A stretch of DNA of 12,244 bases from Myxococcales bacterium (GCA_020430865.1 JAGQIY010000728.1:1-12244); one strand, 5' to 3'. Positions 1 through 7,093 are shown, numbered from the stretch's first letter. The notes: a model not told the origin generated them from the letters alone. Numbers and translations are program-made.

Positions 1-1
1 C

Positions 2-1060
2 TTCGTCGTAACGCTGGCGGGCGCGAGCGTCTGCAAGACCACCCAGGCCCCCCTCCTCGCGCTGGCGCTGACGCTGGTCGTCGGCGGATGTGGCGCAGCC
101 CAGCCGACGACCAGCGAGCCACCGCGCCCCAATGTAGAATCCGCAGGGAAATCATCTCAGCCAGTAGCGCTGGCGCTCGACGGGGCTCACCCCGAGCGCA
201 TCAAGCTGCGCTGGCAGGAGGAGATCGGCGGCCGTGGCGTGGCGGTCGCCGTGGAGCGCAAGAGCGCGCGGGTCGCGGCGGTGGTGGAAGGCAGCCCGGT
301 GAAGCTCTACGACTTCTGGTCCGGCAAGAGCGCTGGTGTCTCCGCGACCTGCACCGACGTCCTGCGCGGCGGCGTGTTTCTGCTGCAAGGACGCCTGATC
401 GTGGTGTGCAGCGACCGCCTGGAGCAGTACCGCGTGCAGGGCATGAAGGAGCTTCCTTCCCCCAGCCTGGCCGAGAGCCGCGCTACCGCGGCGAGCTTGG
501 CCTGGCCATGGCTCGCCGTGGGGCACCACGATGGGGTGCTGCGCCTGTACAACCTCCAGAGCGAGGAGCGAGTCGAGATCCCGGTGCCTGGTCCGCCCGT
601 CGACGTGAAGAGCCTAGCCCTGAGCAAGGACGGCAGCACCCTGGCGGTCGCCTGGGTGCAGGGCTCCATCTGGTGGTGGAAGGTCGCCGAACCAGAGCAC
701 CCTCACCCCCTGACCCGCTACGAGAGCGAGAGCGATGCCCTGACGTTCGACCCCAGCGGACGCTGGCTCGCCGAAGAAGGCGAGAAGTCCCTCACGAGCG
801 TGTGGTCCTTCGACGGAGAACCGAACCGACGCTACCAGCGCAAGCACGGCGCCTGGATCAAGCGCATGCACTTCACCCGGGACGGCAAGTGGCTGCTGCG
901 TGCAGGGTCTCACGGGGTCGATCTCGTGGAGGTCGCCGGTGAGCACAGCCTGAGTCTGACCTCCGGCCTGGTGGAGGACGTCGGCCTCGACCCCGATCAA
1001 ACGAGCTTCGCGGCGGTGGACCGCAAAGGTCGCTTGAGCTTGTGGATGTCGAGGCCTTGA
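2..1060 (+). CDS. Lipoprotein with WD40-like beta-propeller (5' partial)
   Basis: The reading frame is open from the left edge, and no ATG, GTG or TTG occurs before the signal sequence, so the true start lies outside the window. Codons 16-30 encode a hydrophobic stretch ending in a lipobox (VVGGC, Cys at window codon 30, bases 89-91), followed by a Pro/Ser-rich linker. This predicts a lipid-anchored exported protein. The remaining ~270 residues hold degenerate WD40/YVTN-type blades: segments such as LALSKDG-STLAVAW, LTFDPSGRWLAEEG, MHFTRDGKWLL and DVGLDPDQTSFAA, each followed by a W- or L-rich strand. Such propellers usually bind proteins; no catalytic motif is visible. The gene ends 7 bases from the convergent lipoprotein gene. 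An ORF in another frame (88-942) lacks this structure and is a shadow. The lipoprotein call is firm; the propeller call is moderate, because the repeats are weak and the specific role is unknown. Confidence 0.75.
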   Translation, partial: FVVTLAGASVCKTTQAPLLALALTLVVGGCGAAQPTTSEPPRPNVESAGKSSQPVALALDGAHPERIKLRWQEEIGGRGVAVAVERKSARVAAVVEGSPVKLYDFWSGKSAGVSATCTDVLRGGVFLLQGRLIVVCSDRLEQYRVQGMKELPSPSLAESRATAASLAWPWLAVGHHDGVLRLYNLQSEERVEIPVPGPPVDVKSLALSKDGSTLAVAWVQGSIWWWKVAEPEHPHPLTRYESESDALTFDPSGRWLAEEGEKSLTSVWSFDGEPNRRYQRKHGAWIKRMHFTRDGKWLLRAGSHGVDLVEVAGEHSLSLTSGLVEDVGLDPDQTSFAAVDRKGRLSLWMSRP

Positions 1061-1067
1061 GCGCAGC

Positions 1068-2192
1068 TCAGTCGACGGTGAGTACGATCGCCGTCACCAG
1101 CGACTTGCCGGTCGCCCCGGCGCACTGGACGCGCAAGGTATAAGGCCCTGGTGATGGCGAGTTGAAGCCGAGCACCGCCACCGGATCGGGATCCATGTCA
1201 CTGGAAACCGGCCGTCCGCTGGGATCGAGCAGCTGCAGGTTGATGTCGGTGCTCGCCGAGTCGCCCGAACCCAGCAGCACGTGCTTCTTCTTGAGATCGA
1301 GGCCCCCGAAGCGGATCGCTTCGCCCTTGTCCAGCACGGTGCCGTAGAGCGCCCAGTCCGTTTCGTCGTGGAAAACCAGGCCGCCGCCGATCTTGCGCTT
1401 GACCACGCCATCCGAGAGCTGTGCTGCCTTCTTGACCGCGCCGTACACGGACTCCTGGATGCGCGACACCGGGATGCTTAGACCTCCGCTGCGCATCACG
1501 CCCAGCGTGACGAAGCTCGACGGACTCCCAGCACCGACCTCTGTGTAGACGTTGTAGGCGCCCGCAGTGGGAGGCACGAAGACCACGGTGCCCTTGGTGC
1601 CGCCCGCCACCTGACGCCCGCTCATGTCTCTCACGCTGATGTTGATCCCGGACGCGCGGCTGCTCCCCGACACGAAGACGTACATCACGCCCTTGTCGAA
1701 GGTGCGGCTGAACTTCACCGGCTTGCCTGGGTACATGTACGCGCCCATGAAGGTCGCGGCCGTGCCGTCGAAGCCGACGGTCATCGACTTCTCCTCGGCC
1801 AGCCGCTGGACGGCCACGGTCTGCGCCGACAGGTCGTCCAAGGCCTTGGTCATGAACGTACCCGGACGCCAGCTCGAGGGCGCGACCGTCGCGGGACTTC
1901 CGCGCGGTACCGTTGGGGGCGGAGTGGACGGCGTGGCGGGCGGAGGGTCCGAGGGCGACCCCTCGAGGGATGCCAGGAGTCCGTCCACGTTCGCATCGGC
2001 GACCACCTTCGGGTCGACACTGGATGCGGGAGCCGGCGCCTCCGCGACCGGTTCCTTCTTCTTGGTGTTGTCGATCGTCGGCGTCTCGGCTGGCGGCGCA
2101 CCACCGCACGCGCCAATGAACGCGATCACGCTCCCCAAGGCGGCAGCGGCGGCGAAGCTGACCAATCTCCGATGATTCTCCCCAAGCTGCAT
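1068..2192 (-). CDS. Lipoprotein with two related beta-sandwich domains
   Basis: Translation gives 374 residues from ATG 2192. A GTG 33 bases upstream is also in frame, but the ATG has a purine-rich site (AGAGGGAAGG) about 10 bases before it and puts the signal peptide at the N-terminus. Residues 8-29 form a signal sequence ending in lipobox IGAC (Cys29), so the protein is probably lipid-anchored. A Pro/Ala/Ser-rich linker covers about 30-110. Two segments, about 137-220 and 270-358, share an order of features: a strand block, then (G/D)IN(I/L)...D.SGR.V, then a block ending in G.Y....V. This resembles tandem PPC-like (pre-peptidase C-terminal) beta-sandwich domains, which mediate binding and are often found on exported proteins. 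No catalytic residues are apparent. The gene is convergent with the upstream propeller lipoprotein and divergent from the PH/zinc protein. Partner and function are unknown. Confidence 0.8.
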   Translation of the reverse strand: MQLGENHRRLVSFAAAAALGSVIAFIGACGGAPPAETPTIDNTKKKEPVAEAPAPASSVDPKVVADANVDGLLASLEGSPSDPPPATPSTPPPTVPRGSPATVAPSSWRPGTFMTKALDDLSAQTVAVQRLAEEKSMTVGFDGTAATFMGAYMYPGKPVKFSRTFDKGVMYVFVSGSSRASGINISVRDMSGRQVAGGTKGTVVFVPPTAGAYNVYTEVGAGSPSSFVTLGVMRSGGLSIPVSRIQESVYGAVKKAAQLSDGVVKRKIGGGLVFHDETDWALYGTVLDKGEAIRFGGLDLKKKHVLLGSGDSASTDINLQLLDPSGRPVSSDMDPDPVAVLGFNSPSPGPYTLRVQCAGATGKSLVTAIVLTVD

Positions 2193-2380
2193 GGCGTTTT
2201 TGCCCTTCCCTCTGCGCTGAACCACGAGGTGCGGGGTCCCGAGTCCCCGACCCGGCCCAGCGACACGAACTCGATTTACCTCAGCTTCACAGCGTCCTCG
2301 CTCGGTGAGCAGGAGTCAATGTCCCGTTCGGGGGGGGCGGCGCCTTCTTTTCCCCTGGTTCGCGACGGATTCCCCGAGTA

Positions 2381-2485
2381 ATCCAGCGCTGCGAGACGGC
2401 GACGCCGCACTGGATGACAAGCGCTGGATGACGAGCGCTGGATGATCAGCGGCGTGTGATGAGCGCTGCGACGCCTGGATGAGCC
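2381..2485. repeat. 14-bp tandem repeat with an inverted copy
   Basis: Three near-identical 14-bp units start at 2410, 2424 and 2438 (consensus CTGGATGAYNAGCG). A diverged unit follows at 2452 (GCGTGTGATGAGCG), and a partial one (CTGGATGAG) at 2475 abuts the ATG at 2486. The core AGCGCTGGAT (2420-2429 and 2434-2443) also occurs inverted as ATCCAGCGCT at 2381-2390, so the transcript could fold with the leading copy. The array lies between the divergent lipoprotein and PH/zinc genes, in the leader of the latter. In-frame ATGs inside the repeats run into TGA before 2486. It may be an operator array or a slipped-strand expansion; which of these cannot be decided from sequence. Confidence 0.8.
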
Positions 2486-3256
2486 ATGGCCGAGACCAAG
2501 AAGAAGCCCAAGACCACCAATCGCAAGGAACGCCGCGCCGCCGAGCGCAAGGCCAAGATCGCCGAGCGCGCAGACAAGAAGCGCGGCCACGGCGGGCGAG
2601 TGCACGAGCGACGCTTCGACGCGCCCGGACTGTCCACGACACCGGTGGCGCTGATCGGTGGTGCCCTGGGCGCGCTCGCCCTGGGAGCGGGGGTGCATGG
2701 CCAGTGGATCCGCGACGAGCCGTTGAAGTTCGCACCGTATCTGGTCGCAGGGGGCGCCGCCGCCTTGATGGCCGCGCTGGTGTTCGGCGACGCAGCGGCG
2801 TATCCCGTGCGCGTGGGCGACGCTGGCGTCGCCGTGGAGCGGCGCGGAGAGATCTCACGCATCCTCTGGTGTGACGTGGAGTCGATATTTCTGCAGGGCA
2901 ATGACCTGGTAATCAGCTCCTCTGACCTCGTCCTGCGCATCCCGGTCAAGCTGCATCAAAGCGCGGTCGCGTGGATCGTCAAGGAGGCGACCGAACGCCG
3001 CCCTGACCAGCTGAAGCTGACCAGCGATGAAGAGAAGCAGCTCCCGAGCCTGCCGACCGCGACCTACGAGCGACTCCCCGTCGAAGGTCTCCAGCTCACG
3101 GGACGGAAATGCGCTTCCAGTGACAAGACCATCAGCCTGGAAGAGGACGCCCGCCTTTGCCCGAACTGCGGTCAGGTGTATCACGCTCACCACGTGCCGT
3201 CGCAGTGCGTCACCTGCGAAGCCAAGGTGGGAAGTCGCGGCATGCGCCTGGGGTGA
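2486..3256 (+). CDS. Two-helix membrane protein with PH-like domain and C-terminal RING-like zinc site
   Basis: The 256-residue product has four parts. Residues 1-43 are very basic (Lys/Arg-rich, predicted helical). Two hydrophobic segments (about 52-72 and 84-103) are probable membrane helices. Residues about 106-170 look like a bacterial PH (bPH-type) domain: strands YPVRVGDAGVAVERRG, a Trp-Cys-Asp-Val turn, then alternating hydrophobic strands and a final amphipathic helix. Residues 209-244 form a Cys/His cluster: Cys209, CPNC at 225-228, YHAHH at 232-236, and CVTC at 241-244. This matches the prokaryotic RING-like/zinc-ribbon layout, except that the expected second Cys after Cys209 is Ser (CASS). 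The start codon sits right after the tandem repeat, with only a weak GGATGAG as possible ribosome site. Inferred topology is both hydrophilic ends in the cytoplasm. Substrate and partner are unknown. Confidence 0.72.
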   Translation: MAETKKKPKTTNRKERRAAERKAKIAERADKKRGHGGRVHERRFDAPGLSTTPVALIGGALGALALGAGVHGQWIRDEPLKFAPYLVAGGAAALMAALVFGDAAAYPVRVGDAGVAVERRGEISRILWCDVESIFLQGNDLVISSSDLVLRIPVKLHQSAVAWIVKEATERRPDQLKLTSDEEKQLPSLPTATYERLPVEGLQLTGRKCASSDKTISLEEDARLCPNCGQVYHAHHVPSQCVTCEAKVGSRGMRLG

Positions 3257-3435
3257 CGGTCGATCGTCCTCTCACGGCTCGCCGTCCCTCGCTGCGCTGG
3301 CGCTGTGCCGACCGAACCACGCCCCATCGTGGAGCCGACCCCAAGATCTGCAGGGTAGTGCAGTCGGAGCTGGCGTTCTGCCTCTGGCACCACTGACCAT
3401 AGACTTCCAGGCTGGGAGCCCCTATCCGTAGCCGC

Positions 3436-4320
3436 ATGAGCGACGTACGCGAGGTCTGGAGCGTGGCCGTGCTGGGGGCCGGCACGATGGGCATGGGGAT
3501 CGCACAGCTGTGCGCGACGCGGGGCATCACCACGCGCCTCTTCGACGTACAGCACGCGCAGCTCGAGCGCGCCGATGCGGGCATCAACAAGCAGCTCACA
3601 CGCAGCGTCGAGAAGGGGCGCCTGAGCGAAGCCGAGAAGAAGGAAATCCTGGGTCGCATCACCCGCACCGAGAACCTCGAGGAGGCGGTCTCCGACGCCG
3701 AGCTAGTCGTCGAAGCCGTCCCGGAGCAGATGGAGCTGAAGGTCGAGATTTTCCGCTCGGTAATTTCGATTGCTGACGCGAACACCCTGCTCGGCTCCAA
3801 CACCTCGAGCCTCTCCCTGACGGAGCTCGGCAAGCGCCTCGACCAAGCAGAGCGCGTGGTCGGTCTGCACTTCTTCAACCCGCCACCGGTGATGCCGCTG
3901 CTGGAGATCGTGCGCGGGCTCGGCACCAGCGACGCCAGCATCGAGCGCGCTCTGGCCTTCGCGCGGCAGCTCGAGAAGGAGCCGATCGTCGTCAACGATT
4001 TTCCCGGCTTCGCCTCCAGCCGCTTGGGCGTGGCGCTCGGCGCGGAAGCCATCCGCATGCTGGAGAGCGGCGTCGCATCGGCCGCCGACATCGATCGTGC
4101 GATGGAACTCGGCTATCGACATCCGATGGGTCCGCTGAAGCTGACGGATCTGGTGGGGCTGGACGTGCGACTCGCCATCCTCGAGCACCTTCATCGCGAG
4201 TTGGGGGAACAGTTCCGCCCCCCCGCGCTGTTGCGTCAGATGGTCCGCGCGGGTCGCACCGGAAAGAAGGCAGGCGTCGGATTCTACCGTTGGACCGACG
4301 AAGGACCCGTCGCGATTTGA
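3436..4320 (+). CDS. 3-hydroxyacyl-CoA dehydrogenase (3-hydroxybutyryl-CoA type)
   Basis: The enzyme oxidises (S)-3-hydroxyacyl-CoA to 3-oxoacyl-CoA with NAD. At 294 residues it is close to the ~282-residue single-domain family. The N-terminal Rossmann motif GAGTMGMGIAQ is at 14-24. The NTSSL loop is at 122-126. The catalytic pair is visible as His145 in GLHFFNPPP and Glu157 in LLEIV. The C-terminal helical domain begins near PGFASSR (190-196), where the common NR is replaced by SR, and ends with GKKAGVGFYRW (276-286). The MGPLKLTDLVGLD block (231-243) is typical. No clear Shine-Dalgarno precedes ATG 3436, but the residues just before the NAD motif fix the start closely. The thiolase follows after 37 bases, so they probably share a transcript and act in sequence. 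The acyl chain used is not certain; 3-hydroxybutyryl-CoA or 3-hydroxyadipyl-CoA are both possible. Confidence 0.92.
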   Translation: MSDVREVWSVAVLGAGTMGMGIAQLCATRGITTRLFDVQHAQLERADAGINKQLTRSVEKGRLSEAEKKEILGRITRTENLEEAVSDAELVVEAVPEQMELKVEIFRSVISIADANTLLGSNTSSLSLTELGKRLDQAERVVGLHFFNPPPVMPLLEIVRGLGTSDASIERALAFARQLEKEPIVVNDFPGFASSRLGVALGAEAIRMLESGVASAADIDRAMELGYRHPMGPLKLTDLVGLDVRLAILEHLHRELGEQFRPPALLRQMVRAGRTGKKAGVGFYRWTDEGPVAI

Positions 4321-4357
4321 AGCGCGTTTTCTTGGTTCGGGGGTGAGGGAGAGAAGC

Positions 4358-5566
4358 ATGGCACTGCAAGCAGTCTACGTCGTCGACGCAGTTCGAACTC
4401 CGATCGGGCGCTACCGCGGCGCGCTGAGCTCCGTGCGCGCGGATGATCTCGCGGCCCACGTGATCTCGGCGCTGGTGGCGCGCCAGCCCAAGGCGGCCGA
4501 GCGCGTCGACCAGGTGGTGTTCGGTTCCACCAACCAAGCCGGCGAGGACAACCGCAACGTGGCCCGCATGGCCCTGTTGCTGGCTGGCCTGGCCTACGAG
4601 GTGCCGGCGGTCACGGTGAACAGACTCTGCGGCTCCGGGCTGGAAGCCATCAACGACGCCGCGCGCATGATCGCGCTGGGCGAGGCAAGCGTCGCCATCG
4701 CTGGCGGCGTCGAGAGCATGACGCGCGCGCCCTACTCCATGGCGAAGCCCACCGAGGCGTTCCCGCGCAGCGCTCCCCAGATCTACGACACCACCCTCGG
4801 CTGGCGCTATCCGAACCCGAAGATGGCCGAGCGCTTCGAGCTCATCGGGATGGGGGAGACGGCAGAGAACGTCGCGAAGAAGTTCGGGATCACCCGTGAG
4901 GAGCAGGACGCGTTCGCCCTGGAGTCCCAGAAGAAGGGCGCCGCGGCCTGGGAGTCGGGCGCGTTCGACGCCGAGATCATCCCGCTGGAGCTCCCGCAGC
5001 GGAAGGGGCCAACCGTCCGTGTCGAGCGCGACGAGTCGCCGCGCAGCGATACCTCGCTCGAGGCGCTCGCGAAGCTCAAGCCAGCTTTCCGCGCGGATGG
5101 AACCGTGACCGCCGGCAACTCGTCGCCGCTGAACGACGGCTCGGCCGCCGTGTTGCTGGCGAGCGAGGCGGCCGTGAAGGAACTGCAGCTCACCCCGATG
5201 CTGCGCTTCGTCGCCGCCGCGACAGCCGGCGTCCACCCCAGCTTCATGGGCGAAGGGCCGATCCCGGCGACCAAGAAGGCGCTGAGCCGCGCCGGCTTGA
5301 GGGTGCCCAACATCGACGTGATCGAGCTGAACGAGGCCTTCGCGGCGCAGAGTCTTGCCTGTATCCGTGGCCTCGAACTCGACCCCGAGCGCGTGAACCT
5401 GAATGGCGGCGCGATCTGTCTGGGTCACCCGATCGGGTGCTCCGGAGCGCGCATCGTCACCACGCTCGCGCACATAATGCGTAAGCGAGCCGACGCCCGT
5501 GTCGGATTGGCCTCGCTCTGCATCGGTGTCGGTCAAGGAATCAGCACGCTCTTCGAGCGCGCCTAG
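4358..5566 (+). CDS. Thiolase, beta-ketoadipyl-CoA/acetyl-CoA acyltransferase type
   Basis: This 402-residue thiolase cleaves 3-oxoacyl-CoA with free CoA to give acetyl-CoA and a shortened acyl-CoA. ATG 4358 was chosen over an in-frame GTG 15 bases upstream because a GAGGGAGAG site sits 5-10 bases before it. The catalytic nucleophile is Cys91 in VNRLCGSGLEA. The second-site residues are His357 in GGAICLGHPIGCSGAR and Cys388 in LCIGVGQG. The NQAGEDNRNVARMA block (59-72) and the YDTTLGWRYPNP block (143-154) are most like PcaF/PaaJ beta-ketoadipyl-CoA thiolases, although generic acetyl-CoA acetyltransferases share the fold. Its neighbour, the 3-hydroxyacyl-CoA dehydrogenase, supplies the substrate. 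Together they could finish phenylacetate breakdown (3-hydroxyadipyl-CoA to succinyl-CoA plus acetyl-CoA) or ordinary beta-oxidation. The family is certain; the precise substrate is inference. Confidence 0.93.
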   Translation: MALQAVYVVDAVRTPIGRYRGALSSVRADDLAAHVISALVARQPKAAERVDQVVFGSTNQAGEDNRNVARMALLLAGLAYEVPAVTVNRLCGSGLEAINDAARMIALGEASVAIAGGVESMTRAPYSMAKPTEAFPRSAPQIYDTTLGWRYPNPKMAERFELIGMGETAENVAKKFGITREEQDAFALESQKKGAAAWESGAFDAEIIPLELPQRKGPTVRVERDESPRSDTSLEALAKLKPAFRADGTVTAGNSSPLNDGSAAVLLASEAAVKELQLTPMLRFVAAATAGVHPSFMGEGPIPATKKALSRAGLRVPNIDVIELNEAFAAQSLACIRGLELDPERVNLNGGAICLGHPIGCSGARIVTTLAHIMRKRADARVGLASLCIGVGQGISTLFERA

Positions 5567-5670
5567 CAGGGTCTGCGCAATACCTGCTGCAGCTGACGAG
5601 CGCATTCGCACGGAATCGCACTCGCCTTGCTCTGGCCACGCCTTGGTTCTACCTTCTCCCAGGGATTCGT

Positions 5671-6108
5671 TTGGATAGCTACTGGCTAAGGTATCGCGGT
5701 GTGCGGTTTCCTCTCCGGCTCGGAGAGACGATCCTTGGCCGCAGTCCATACTGCAGCGTCGTGATCCCCGACGGCGAGGTCAGCCGGACTCACGCCGTGG
5801 TTCGCCTGACTCGCGAAGGTCCAGAGATCCAGGATCTCAACAGCGCCAATGGCACTCGGGTGAATGACGAGCGCATCAGCGAGCCGCACCTCCTGGCCGA
5901 AGGCGATCGCATCGGCATCGGCAGCGCGGAACTGGAGGTCGTCAGCGCGACTCCCGACGGCTATCAGGAGACCCAGCAGGAGCTGGAGTCCACGACCAGC
6001 ACCTCGAACAAGAACCTCGCGGCACAGGAATCCGAGCCAGCCACGGCTCAACCTGCAGCACAGCGCGCGGCTCCGGTGCGCCCGACCCGCACTGGCAAGG
6101 ACGACTGA
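5671..6108 (+). CDS. FHA domain protein with disordered C-terminal tail
   Basis: The 145-residue product is a small cytosolic FHA (forkhead-associated) protein that should bind phosphothreonine peptides. The FHA fold occupies about residues 5-92 and shows the key residues: Gly23-Arg24, Ser38-Arg39 with His41, and NGT at 60-62 followed by VN. Residues 93-145 are rich in Gln, Ser, Ala and Pro with no hydrophobic segment, so probably disordered. No ATG or GTG precedes the domain in frame. The likely start is TTG 5671, since AGGGA sits 5 bases upstream and the domain begins immediately after. It lies 104 bases after the thiolase gene and 139 bases before the next hypothetical gene. FHA proteins commonly act with Ser/Thr kinases, but none lies in the window. 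Identification of the domain is strong; the partner is unknown. Confidence 0.88.
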   Translation: MDSYWLRYRGVRFPLRLGETILGRSPYCSVVIPDGEVSRTHAVVRLTREGPEIQDLNSANGTRVNDERISEPHLLAEGDRIGIGSAELEVVSATPDGYQETQQELESTTSTSNKNLAAQESEPATAQPAAQRAAPVRPTRTGKDD

Positions 6109-6247
6109 CGCGAGCCTGGTCTGCCTCGAGGCAAGCCGTGGGGCAGCGGAAGCGCGAGGCAAAAGCCGCTGAAGTTACGGGCCAGTTGGCGACCTTCGAG
6201 CGCCCGGACTTCCCCCTCCCTGGCTCCACGGTTAGCCTCGACCTGGC

Positions 6248-6694
6248 ATGTCCTTCGTGATCCTCGAGAAGCCACCGGTCTTCGTGGCACGACGGGTGGG
6301 CTTCGTGAGCCCGGAGGACATGAGCGATATGCTGGAGCGCGCTCGCACGGTGCTCGCCGTGAGCGACACACCCGGAGTGCTGGTATACGACGCTGGCGAG
6401 GACTCCGCCGGCCGCCCCGACGCTCGCTCTCGCCGGCTGACGGCGGCCTGGATGGAGCGGAACGAGTCGCTGCTGCAGCAGCGCTGCGCTGGGGTGGACT
6501 TCGCGTTTCCGAACGCAGTGAGCCGTGGGGTGCTGACCGCGATCTTCTGGCTGAAGGCACCGCCGTTCCCCACTGGCGTCCACAACAGCAGCCGCGCCGC
6601 AATCGAGAACGCGCTCAAGCGAATCCGCAGCAAGCTCAGTCCGGACGACGTCCTGAGCGATCTCGAACGCAACGGTGAGCAAGCGACCGGCTGA
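6248..6694 (+). CDS. Hypothetical 148-residue protein, possibly SpoIIAA/STAS-like
   Basis: I do not recognise a named family with confidence. The product has no signal peptide or membrane segment and seems cytosolic. Layout suggests alternating strands and helices: MSFVILEKPPVFVARRVG, then a helix (SPEDMSDMLERARTVLAV), a strand ending VLVYDAG (44-50), a helix over WMERNESLLQQRC, a strand VDFAFPNAVSRGVLTAIFWLK split across 83-103, and a C-terminal helical tail. The strand-helix order and the SRGVLTAIFWL block recall small STAS/SpoIIAA-like proteins of myxobacteria; this resemblance comes from memory and is weak. There is no clear ribosome binding site before ATG 6248. Its stop lies inside a perfect hairpin. 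The nearby FHA gene hints at a signalling role but does not prove it. Confidence 0.62.
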   Translation: MSFVILEKPPVFVARRVGFVSPEDMSDMLERARTVLAVSDTPGVLVYDAGEDSAGRPDARSRRLTAAWMERNESLLQQRCAGVDFAFPNAVSRGVLTAIFWLKAPPFPTGVHNSSRAAIENALKRIRSKLSPDDVLSDLERNGEQATG

Positions 6695-6715
6695 GCCGCG
6701 GCGTGGCTCAGCCGG
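6687..6715. terminator. Hairpin between convergent genes
   Basis: CCGGCTGAGCC (6687-6697) and GGCTCAGCCGG (6705-6715) form a perfect 11-bp stem with a 7-base loop. The TGA of the upstream plus-strand gene is within the left arm, and the opposing tatA stop starts at 6724. No T-run follows on either strand, so it would be a factor-assisted or bidirectional terminator, or a transcript-stabilising stem. Confidence 0.55.
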
Positions 6716-6723
6716 CCAGCGCC

Positions 6724-6879
6724 TCACTCCCTGTCGCGGTCGCTGGTGTCCAGCCCTTGCTTGAAGGAGCGAATGCCTTGACCGAGCCCCTTCCCGGCCT
6801 CCGCCAAGCGCTTCGGCCCGAAGACCAGCATCACCACCACCGCGACGAGCATCCAATGTGCCAAGCTCATGCTGCCCAT
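6724..6879 (-). CDS. tatA: TatA/E-family twin-arginine translocase subunit
   Basis: This 51-residue gene is short but clear. Translation begins MGSMSLAHWMLVAVVVMLVF, then GPKRLAEAGKGLGQGIRSFK, then a short acidic tail. The short N-terminus, single membrane helix (about 7-20), the Phe20-Gly21 hinge followed by PKRL, and the amphipathic helix 23-42 are diagnostic of TatA. TatA oligomerises with TatC to export folded proteins carrying a twin-arginine signal peptide. ATG 6879 has GGAGGAAG ending 5 bases upstream. At 51 residues it is shorter than most TatA proteins because the charged C-terminal tail is almost missing. No tatC or tatB lies in the window, so it is an orphan locus. The preceding gene on the same strand ends 15 bases away, which implies co-transcription. 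Confidence 0.9.
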   Translation of the reverse strand: MGSMSLAHWMLVAVVVMLVFGPKRLAEAGKGLGQGIRSFKQGLDTSDRDRE

Positions 6880-6894
6880 GCTTCTTCCTCCGCG

Positions 6895-7059
6895 CTATGC
6901 GTAATATCCGTACAGCAATATAAGAATGAACACGACGACAAACACGATCAGCGGCTTAGCGGCGCTGTCGTACTTGCCTTCGTCGGCGGACTGCTCGGCC
7001 GCGGAGCGTCGCCGTGAGTCCTCTTCGCTGCTCTCCGTCCGCTTCTTCTGATTGTTCAT
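6895..7059 (-). CDS. Small tail-anchored-like membrane protein
   Basis: The frame encodes 54 residues from ATG 7059, with GAGGAAG 4 bases upstream. Residues 1-31 are highly charged and hydrophilic (KKR, EED, RRR). Residues 36-50 are a strongly hydrophobic segment (PLIVFVVVFILILLY) followed only by GYYA. This is the layout of a single-span protein with a long cytosolic N-terminus and almost no C-terminus. It does not match a family I know. Its stop is 15 bases from the start of tatA, and both genes have good ribosome sites, so they probably form one operon. The role could be structural or regulatory in the Tat system, but the sequence does not show which. Hydrophobicity, the ribosome site and operon spacing support it as a real gene. 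Confidence 0.78.
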   Translation of the reverse strand: MNNQKKRTESSEEDSRRRSAAEQSADEGKYDSAAKPLIVFVVVFILILLYGYYA

Positions 7060-7093
7060 CGCACTTCCTCGCGCTCACGCTCTCTCTCGTGAG

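Noticed and set aside
88..942. 284-codon frame overlapping the first lipoprotein
   Set aside because: Arg/Pro-rich shadow; the neighbouring frame has a signal peptide, lipobox and beta-propeller strands.
2410..2451. CRISPR-like array
   Set aside because: Units are 14 bp and directly adjacent with no spacers, so it is a simple tandem repeat and not a CRISPR array.
3992..5749. 585-codon antisense frame across the thiolase
   Set aside because: It is antisense to clear thiolase and dehydrogenase coding sequence and has no recognisable domain; long antisense frames are expected in GC-rich DNA.
6703..7017. Plus-strand 104-codon frame over the tatA region
   Set aside because: Antisense to tatA and the 54-residue gene, both of which have good ribosome sites and family features.
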